Source of the DNA: Candidatus Peregrinibacteria bacterium
Lineage (GTDB): Bacteria > Patescibacteriota > Gracilibacteria > UM-FILTER-43-11
Reading direction: 5' to 3'
NCBI GenBank assembly: GCA_030618315.1
Contig: JAUXDO010000039.1
Coordinates: 1-10,061 of the forward strand
DNA length: 10,061 nt
Position numbers and translations under genes: made by a program
In this document: positions 6,108 through 10,061 of the stretch, in pieces
How the letters are laid out: every line of letters begins with the position of its first letter
Position numbering within the stretch: position 1 is the first letter of the stretch
Notes under the pieces: generated by a model
Told to the model about the DNA's origin: nothing
Databases searched by the model: none
What the model saw: the letters and a program-made list of their open reading frames with translations, nothing else

Positions 6108-6120
6108 CTACAAGTAGTTG
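6105..6120. promoter_or_regulatory. operator-like palindrome overlapping the -35
   Basis: CAACTACAAGTAGTTG is a 7+2+7 inverted repeat. Its left three bases are part of the minus-strand TTGACA, the usual placement for a repressor or activator site. On the plus strand GGGGTTTTTG follows, so a weak terminator is the alternative. Confidence 0.45.
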
Positions 6121-6158
6121 GGGTTTTTGTGGTGTTACAAAAAAATAATGATTAATTA

Positions 6159-6190
6159 CTGAAGGCGAGACGTCGACGTCTCGCCTTCAG
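6159..6190. repeat. perfect 32-bp palindrome
   Basis: The arm CTGAAGGCGAGACGTC (6159-6174) is followed at once by its exact reverse complement (6175-6190). The centre is GTCGAC. It lies between divergent transcription units, just before a TATAAT for the polymerase gene. T-rich sequence flanks it on both strands, so it could be a bidirectional terminator, an operator, or a palindromic repeat copy. Confidence 0.9.
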
Positions 6191-6192
6191 GT

Positions 6193-6198
6193 TATAAT
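6193..6198 (+). promoter_or_regulatory. -10 element of the polX-like gene
   Basis: TATAAT lies 41 bp before the ATG. The -35 position would fall inside the 32-bp palindrome and shows no consensus, which suggests a weak or activator-dependent promoter. Confidence 0.45.
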
Positions 6199-6238
6199 TT
6201 TTGTTTCCACCACACAACAATCAATCTATAATCAATTC

Positions 6239-7198
6239 ATGAAATCTTATAATAAAGACCTATACAAACTTTTCAACGAAATTGCTGACCTTATGGGAAT
6301 AATGGGGGAGGGGTTTTTCAGAACACGTGCGTATAGGGAAGGTGGAAGGGTTTTGATGGAGGAAGCGGATCCGATTACCAAGAAAAATGCCAGTGAGGAT
6401 GAGTTTTTGGGAATTCATAGAATTGGAGGAGCTTTGGCAAATAAGATGATGGAATATATTGATACGGGAAAGATTGAATTTTTGGAAGAGCTAAGGAGAG
6501 AGGTTCCAAAATCGGTTAGAGATATGTTACAGATTCCCGGGATTGGACCTGGGAGAGTTCGCAAATTATATTTTATGTCGGGGATTGGCTCGAAAAAAGA
6601 GCTTATTAAAATGGCTAAAACTGGCGAATTGATCGCTTTACCTGGATTTGGGAAAAAGACGATTGATAAAATTGTTCTTGCAATTGAAACCGACCAGCAA
6701 AAAAAGAAAAAGCACAAGAGAGCGGACGTTTTATCTATCGCAAAAAAATTAATTAGAGAAATTAAAAAGATTAAAGGAGTTAAAAAAGCAGAGATTGCCG
6801 GTAGCTATCGGCGTGAGAAAAAGCTACTTGGTGATTTGGATATGCTTGTAGTCGGACCTAAATCTGTTACATCAAAAGCTGAGAAAAAGATTCTAAAAAT
6901 GTTCCCGGATCATACAATGCTGGCAAGTGGTGACACAAAAGTTTCATTGATTATTAATCCGGATGGGCTACAAATTGATGTTAGATTTGTGCCGGAAGAG
7001 AGCTATGGATCTGCGCTTTTGTATTTCACAGGCTCAAAACATCACAATGTAATGATGCGCAGAGTCGCAATTGCAAAAGGATATTTGCTTAATGAATACG
7101 GACTGTTTAAGGATGGTGAATATGTTGCTGGTGAGACTGAAAAAGAGATTTATGTTAAATTGGGTTTGGAGTTCAAGGAGCCAAAAAACCGTAAATAA
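6239..7198 (+). CDS. polX: family X DNA polymerase lacking the PHP domain
   Basis: A 319-residue family X (Pol beta-like) polymerase, a gap-filling enzyme for base-excision or end repair. An N-terminal 8-kDa-type domain (FFRTRAYREGGRVL, 26-39) includes a first helix-hairpin-helix at 58-70. Two further HhH motifs follow: LQIPGIGPGRVRKLY (97-111) and LIALPGFGKKTIDKI (131-145). The nucleotidyltransferase signature GSYRREKKLLGDLDMLV (188-204) supplies catalytic D199 and D201; the third Asp is D247 in LQIDVRFVP. The thumb has YFTGSKHHN and AIAKGYLLNEYGLF, and the ETEKEIYVKLGLEF end is the normal finish of the polymerase core. Bacterial PolX is usually about 570 aa with a C-terminal PHP nuclease; here the frame stops at the core, and no PHP remnant follows. 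All catalytic residues are present. ATG start, no Shine-Dalgarno. Confidence 0.95.
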   Translation: MKSYNKDLYKLFNEIADLMGIMGEGFFRTRAYREGGRVLMEEADPITKKNASEDEFLGIHRIGGALANKMMEYIDTGKIEFLEELRREVPKSVRDMLQIPGIGPGRVRKLYFMSGIGSKKELIKMAKTGELIALPGFGKKTIDKIVLAIETDQQKKKKHKRADVLSIAKKLIREIKKIKGVKKAEIAGSYRREKKLLGDLDMLVVGPKSVTSKAEKKILKMFPDHTMLASGDTKVSLIINPDGLQIDVRFVPEESYGSALLYFTGSKHHNVMMRRVAIAKGYLLNEYGLFKDGEYVAGETEKEIYVKLGLEFKEPKNRK

Positions 7199-7226
7199 TT
7201 GTTATTTTTATTTTTTGAATTATAAT
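7199..7226 (+). promoter_or_regulatory. sigma-70 promoter with no clear gene downstream
   Basis: TTGTTA (7199-7204), 16-bp spacer, TATAAT (7221-7226), starting one base after the polX stop. Transcription would begin near 7233 and run into GC-rich palindromes at 7303-7353, with no convincing ORF before the convergent gene ending at 7419. Confidence 0.5.
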
Positions 7227-7302
7227 GGAGTTGCTGGGACATACGATACTTGCCATTATTTTTTCTACAAATCAATTATAAGGGAATCTTATTATTCTTA
7301 CC

Positions 7303-7314
7303 CCGCCGTGGCGG
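7303..7314. repeat. GC palindromic core, copy 1
   Basis: CCGCCGTGGCGG, a 5+2+5 inverted repeat. Its exact reverse complement, CCGCCACGGCGG, occurs at 9254-9265. Both copies are intergenic in AT-rich surroundings. Confidence 0.75.
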
Positions 7315-7333
7315 AGTAAGTGCGGATACCCAC

Positions 7334-7353
7334 CCTGCCTGCCGGCAGGCAGG
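7334..7353. repeat. perfect 20-bp GC-rich palindrome
   Basis: CCTGCCTGCC followed directly by GGCAGGCAGG. With the core at 7303-7314 it forms a compact REP-like unit of about 55 bp between polX and the convergent gene. It could also stop transcripts, though no T-run follows. Confidence 0.8.
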
Positions 7354-7418
7354 CTAGACAAACATGGGATAATAATTGTGGCAGTAGTCGGTGTTTTGGC
7401 GGTATATACTTAATTTAA

Positions 7419-7880
7419 TTAGTAACTCAGCTCGATTCTTCTTTTTTCATTGGTTAATTTTTCGCGCACAAAAATAACGATTCTGCTAAAATCGTTTGGT
7501 GAAATTAAATTAATTTTTTCATACATTTCGTTCGATCCTGACCTTTTAGCCTCCCCTATAATTGATAACCAAATTACTTCTGAATTAATTTTAAATGTTT
7601 TATTTATTGTTAGTCTGATTTTGTCGATTTTATCAATCGCCTCGATTACAAACTCTAAAAGAGTTTGTATTACATCTTCCGGCAAGGTTTGCTCAAGCCC
7701 CTCACAATTTTGCCTTCCTAAAATTTTACTGGCATCCGAAAGATCAGTTCCACTATTCATTGAATCAAGCATTCTTAATGATGCTCCATAAATATCATGC
7801 ATATATACCTCCCCACTATCAATCTTTAATTCAGGCGCAATATCGGAGAATCTTCTGCAATTTTGGAGGCGACAGCACAT
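7419..7880 (-). CDS. hypothetical protein, unassigned
   Basis: A 153-residue soluble protein that I do not recognise. No signal peptide or TM segment is visible. The N-terminal 26 residues are Cys/Arg-rich (MCCRLQNCRRF). The rest is mixed-charge and looks largely helical, with LPEDVIQTLLEFVIEAIDKIDKIRL (in two pieces, about residues 66-90) as the most helix-like stretch. Two starts compete. ATG 7880 has a promoter-like pair 26-53 bp upstream giving a leader of about 19 nt, like other genes here. ATG at 7800-7802 (127 aa) has a strong GGGGAGG five bases upstream, but Shine-Dalgarno sites are otherwise rare in this window. The gene is divergent from the 8092-9240 pair and convergent with polX. 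Confidence 0.6.
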   Translation of the reverse strand: MCCRLQNCRRFSDIAPELKIDSGEVYMHDIYGASLRMLDSMNSGTDLSDASKILGRQNCEGLEQTLPEDVIQTLLEFVIEAIDKIDKIRLTINKTFKINSEVIWLSIIGEAKRSGSNEMYEKINLISPNDFSRIVIFVREKLTNEKRRIELSY

Positions 7881-7905
7881 AGATAAAATAACTTATTCGA
7901 TTTTA

Positions 7906-7933
7906 AATATATATCACTTGCAATATTTTACAA
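7906..7933 (-). promoter_or_regulatory. possible promoter of the 153-aa gene
   Basis: Minus strand TTGTAA (7928-7933), 16-bp spacer, TATATT (7906-7911), in an AT-rich interval shared with the divergent promoter at 7976-8004. Confidence 0.4.
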
Positions 7934-7975
7934 CATAATACTTACTAAGTTTGTATGAACTTTAGCATGCAGTAC

Positions 7976-8004
7976 TTGCTTTTTTGCTCTTTTTTTGGTA
8001 TAAT
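7976..8004 (+). promoter_or_regulatory. sigma-70 promoter of the 8092-9240 cassette
   Basis: TTGCTT (7976-7981), 17-bp spacer rich in T, TATAAT (7999-8004). The leader to the ATG at 8092 would be about 80 nt with no Shine-Dalgarno. Confidence 0.6.
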
Positions 8005-8091
8005 AAAATGAACTATAGAACCTAATTTTCTAAAACTCGAAACTCTAATTACTGAAAATCGAAAAAAATCACAAATCTTAAATAAAATATC

Positions 8092-8622
8092 ATGCCTACA
8101 AAAACAAAAATAGACCCAAAGGTGGCTAAAAAGAAACTAACAAATAATCCTGTTAGCAAAGCTGCTAGTGACGTGTTTGCAAAAATAAAAGCGAAGACCG
8201 GTATTAGTCAGGAGAAAGTTGATGCCTGGCAAAAAAGCTGGCTTGCAATGCCAAAGACAAGAAAGAAATATGAATACTTACAAGATGCTCCGCAAGTTGT
8301 AGGCGAAGAAATGATTGCCATGAGTAATGATATTATCGATTTTGTTCAGGGTAAACATGGTGGGCAGTCAAATGTATTTAAAAACATGAAGGCTGAATTT
8401 AGTGCAATGTTTAAAGACCCACTTGGATTTTTTAAGGCAAAATTAGAAAAAGGGAGGGCTACAGCTATATCTCTAAAAGAAAAGGCACAAGCCGGAATGA
8501 ATAAAGCGAAAAAAGGTGCTATTAAGGCCAAAGATGTAGCTGGTCAAGCTAAGGCAAAAGCTGAACAAGCTAAAGCAATGGCGAAGAAAGCAAAAGATGT
8601 AGCTAAAAAGGTCAATAAATAA
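8092..8622 (+). CDS. hypothetical protein with Lys/Ala-rich C-terminal tail
   Basis: A 176-residue basic protein of unknown family. The N-terminus (1-18) is Lys-rich. Residues 20-125 form a helix-prone body with KTGISQEKVDAWQKSWLAMPKTRKKY (in two pieces, about 35-60) and a FKDPLGFFKAKLEKG stretch. The last 48 residues (129-176) are almost entirely Lys, Ala, Gln, Glu and Gly in short repeats such as KAKDVA (twice), QAKAKAEQAKA and MAKKAKDVAKKV. This composition resembles histone H1-like, phasin-like or LEA-like tails, so nucleic-acid or surface binding is conceivable, but low complexity alone does not fix a function. AAATATC precedes the ATG, as at 1779. The gene is followed after 9 bp by the 202-aa gene, so the two probably form an operon. 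Confidence 0.8.
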   Translation: MPTKTKIDPKVAKKKLTNNPVSKAASDVFAKIKAKTGISQEKVDAWQKSWLAMPKTRKKYEYLQDAPQVVGEEMIAMSNDIIDFVQGKHGGQSNVFKNMKAEFSAMFKDPLGFFKAKLEKGRATAISLKEKAQAGMNKAKKGAIKAKDVAGQAKAKAEQAKAMAKKAKDVAKKVNK

Positions 8623-8631
8623 ACTTCCAAA

Positions 8632-9240
8632 ATGGTTGAACAATCAAAAGAAAAATCTCCACAAGAGATACAGGAGGAAGCTATAGTTTTTATGGCAGAT
8701 TTGTCTTTCAGGAATCCTAATGTTTCATTATTTAGTCTATCTTTACCAAAAAATTCTCAATTTGTTGACTTAAGGAAGGACTTAAAGCCAGAAGGGGTAT
8801 TTAAGAAATTGAGTTTTTATGAAATTGAATATGTCAATCTACCATCCGAATTAAAAGGGGGGCTTGAAAATGATAGAAATTTACTCGGACATCCACTGTC
8901 TAAAGGAAAGAGTGGGAGAATTAATCCAAATACCAAAATATTTCGAAATAAAAAAGGAGATGTTTTTTATTTCATCGAAGATAATGGTGATGAAACTTAC
9001 TCCTGGTCAAGAGTTCAAGAGTCTGATCAGGGATATAAAGTACAGGAAATTAATAAAGATAATAATATTGGCGGGATTCTTAAAAGATTTGCTTTTAATG
9101 AGATTATGCATTCTCAAGCACCACATTTTTTCCCATATTTAACAAAAAACGACAAACCTTCAAGGCTTATTGCTGATGCACATATTACTGCTGCCAAGGA
9201 AACTCGTGATGCTACAGATGAAATTATTGGTTTAGCTTAA
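8632..9240 (+). CDS. hypothetical protein, unassigned, second gene of the cassette
   Basis: A 202-residue soluble protein not recognised. No signal peptide, TM segment or metal-binding motif is evident. After a polar start (EQSKEKSPQEIQEEA), residues 20-75 contain mixed beta-like segments (VSLFSLSLPKNSQFVDLRKD). A central region (NTKIFRNKKGDVFYFIEDNGDETYSWSRV, in two pieces, about 100-128) looks like a small beta-sheet domain. The C-terminal third is helical (GGILKRFAFNEIMH, LIADAHITAAKETRDATDEI). Only 9 bp separate it from the upstream gene, with no promoter or Shine-Dalgarno between, so co-transcription is likely. A shorter frame inside it (8864-9142) is a shadow. Confidence 0.8.
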   Translation: MVEQSKEKSPQEIQEEAIVFMADLSFRNPNVSLFSLSLPKNSQFVDLRKDLKPEGVFKKLSFYEIEYVNLPSELKGGLENDRNLLGHPLSKGKSGRINPNTKIFRNKKGDVFYFIEDNGDETYSWSRVQESDQGYKVQEINKDNNIGGILKRFAFNEIMHSQAPHFFPYLTKNDKPSRLIADAHITAAKETRDATDEIIGLA

Positions 9241-9253
9241 TTAACGTAATGAT

Positions 9254-9265
9254 CCGCCACGGCGG
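9254..9265. repeat. GC palindromic core, copy 2
   Basis: CCGCCACGGCGG, the reverse complement of the core at 7303-7314. It lies 13 bp after the stop of the 202-aa gene and is followed by CTTTTTA at 9284-9290, so it may double as a terminator. Confidence 0.7.
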
Positions 9266-9400
9266 AACGATACGACGAAATGGCTTTTTAATAGTGCTCA
9301 AGTGTTATGTGCTTTTATAATAGGTAACACTTTAAGCACTTACTGCTTGAGCACTTACCACTTTGGATGGTATCGTTATTTCGTCATATCGTTATTTCGT
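9266..9400. repeat. composite inverted and direct repeat region before pheT
   Basis: AACGATACGACGAAAT (9266-9281) is matched in reverse complement, 15 of 16, by 9378-9393. Inside are AGTGCTCAAG (9293-9302) with CTTGAGCACT (9346-9355), and AAGTGTTA (9300-9307) with TAACACTT (9325-9332). At the right end TATCGTTATTTCGT occurs twice in tandem (9371-9384, 9387-9400), separated by CA. The region can fold into one long hairpin. It holds no ORF. A TATAAT at 9316-9321 lacks a -35. Roles as a mobile palindromic repeat or as a leader structure for pheT are both possible. Confidence 0.8.
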
Positions 9401-9411
9401 AAATAAGTAAA

Positions 9412-10061
9412 ATGAAAATAAGTTTAGACTGGATTTCGGATTACGTTGATATTACCGAAAAGGACAATGAAAAAATCAAAGAAGTGATAACTACTAACGC
9501 AGCTGAGATTGAAACAATGGAAAAGCAAGGTGATCATTTGGAAAATGTTGTTGTTGGAAAAGTTATTGAGATTAGTAAGCATCCAAATGCTGACAGTCTT
9601 GTTTTAACTAAAGTAAATGATGGAAAGGAAAATATTCAGGTTGTTTGTGGCGGTTCTAATTTAAAAGAGGGGATGCTGGTTGCTTTTGCGAAGATAGGAG
9701 CTGTTGTTAAATGGCATGGTACAGACGTGGTTAAAATGGAGAAAGCAAAGATTCGTGGTGAGGAAAGTTTTGGAATGATATGTACAAGTGCGGAGATTTC
9801 TTTGGAGGAAATGTTCCCCGCAGAACATGACCATGAAATTGTGGACCTGAGCCACTTGGATTTGAAAGTCGGTGCACCACTTGCTGATGCATTAGGACTT
9901 AGTGATGTGGTATTGGATATTGATAATCACGCGATTACTAACCGTGCGGATTTGTTTTCACATCGTGGTATTGCGAGGGAGTTTGTGGCAAATGGTTTGG
10001 GTAAATGGAAAAAAAATTCTGAAGGCGCACAAACGTTTGAGCGCATTCAGAATTCTTCCCC
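9412..10061 (+). CDS. pheT: phenylalanine-tRNA ligase beta subunit, 5' part
   Basis: The first 216 residues are in the window; the frame is open at the right edge. PheT is the large subunit of the alpha2-beta2 enzyme that charges tRNA-Phe. The start MKISLDWISDYVDI is typical. Residues 44-120 form the tRNA-binding OB-fold domain (VVVGKVIEISKHPNADSL, VVCGGSNLKEGMLVAFAKIG, KAKIRGEESFGMICTSAE). DIDNHAITNRADLFSHRG and IAREFVAN (169-194) mark the start of the B3/B4-type core, which carries editing in the full enzyme. The ATG lies 11 bp after a repeat-rich region and has no Shine-Dalgarno (AAGTAAA upstream). A pheS gene is not directly upstream, so the two subunits are either unlinked or pheS is elsewhere. 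Confidence 0.95.
   Translation, partial: MKISLDWISDYVDITEKDNEKIKEVITTNAAEIETMEKQGDHLENVVVGKVIEISKHPNADSLVLTKVNDGKENIQVVCGGSNLKEGMLVAFAKIGAVVKWHGTDVVKMEKAKIRGEESFGMICTSAEISLEEMFPAEHDHEIVDLSHLDLKVGAPLADALGLSDVVLDIDNHAITNRADLFSHRGIAREFVANGLGKWKKNSEGAQTFERIQNSS

Noticed and set aside
7450..7791. 113-aa plus-strand frame with a hydrophobic stretch
   Set aside because: It starts with TTG, has no promoter and no Shine-Dalgarno, and runs antisense to a frame with ATG and balanced composition; the hydrophobic run is the complement of charged and helical codons.
9371..9400. CRISPR-like repeat
   Set aside because: There are only two 14-bp units separated by two bases, with no spacer-length unique sequence.

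Overview
The window reads as chromosomal DNA of a small-genome, low-GC bacterium, most likely a member of the Candidate Phyla Radiation (Patescibacteria). The reasons are the mix of short unassigned proteins with core genes, nearly every start lacking a Shine-Dalgarno sequence, a PolX polymerase without its PHP nuclease domain, and a PheT whose B3-like segment (DNHAITNRADLFSHRG) has the form I associate with that group. An SLH plus beta-propeller surface protein fits Peregrinibacteria-like lineages, but the phylum is an inference. The standard bacterial code (table 11) fits all genes; nothing suggests UGA recoding.

Left part (1-1470): the 3' two thirds of a tmRNA (ssrA, 1-292), cut by the window edge, with the end of its tag frame visible. 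Convergent to it on the minus strand lies a holin-like protein and an Amidase_2 endolysin, a phage-type lysis pair beside ssrA, a common integration site. An AT-rich iterated repeat separates the two. A 249-bp nested palindrome (1470-1718) fills the gap before the next gene.

Middle (1779-5627): a plus-strand operon. A secreted SLH protein runs in frame into a COG4880/PF09826-type beta-propeller, but one TAA codon (2718-2720) divides the reading frame in two. TspO/MBR and FkbM-type methyltransferase genes follow, the latter overlapping by one base. A hairpin (5635-5670) closes the operon. A minus-strand two-TM protein (5690-5986) of visibly higher GC follows, with its own near-consensus promoter (TTGACA/TACAAT) and a small palindrome over the -35. 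A perfect 32-bp palindrome (6159-6190) separates it from the divergent polX-like gene.

Right part (6239-10061): PHP-less PolX; a 220-bp gap with a good sigma-70 promoter and GC-rich palindromes; an unassigned minus-strand gene; a divergent two-gene cassette of unknown proteins (a Lys/Ala-rich tailed protein and a 202-aa protein); a 150-bp composite repeat region; and the 5' part of pheT, which runs off the window.

The points most worth a second look are the in-frame stop in the SLH/beta-propeller gene, the unusual tmRNA tag ending, the lysis cassette next to ssrA, and the compositionally distinct small membrane-protein gene with its operator-like promoter.
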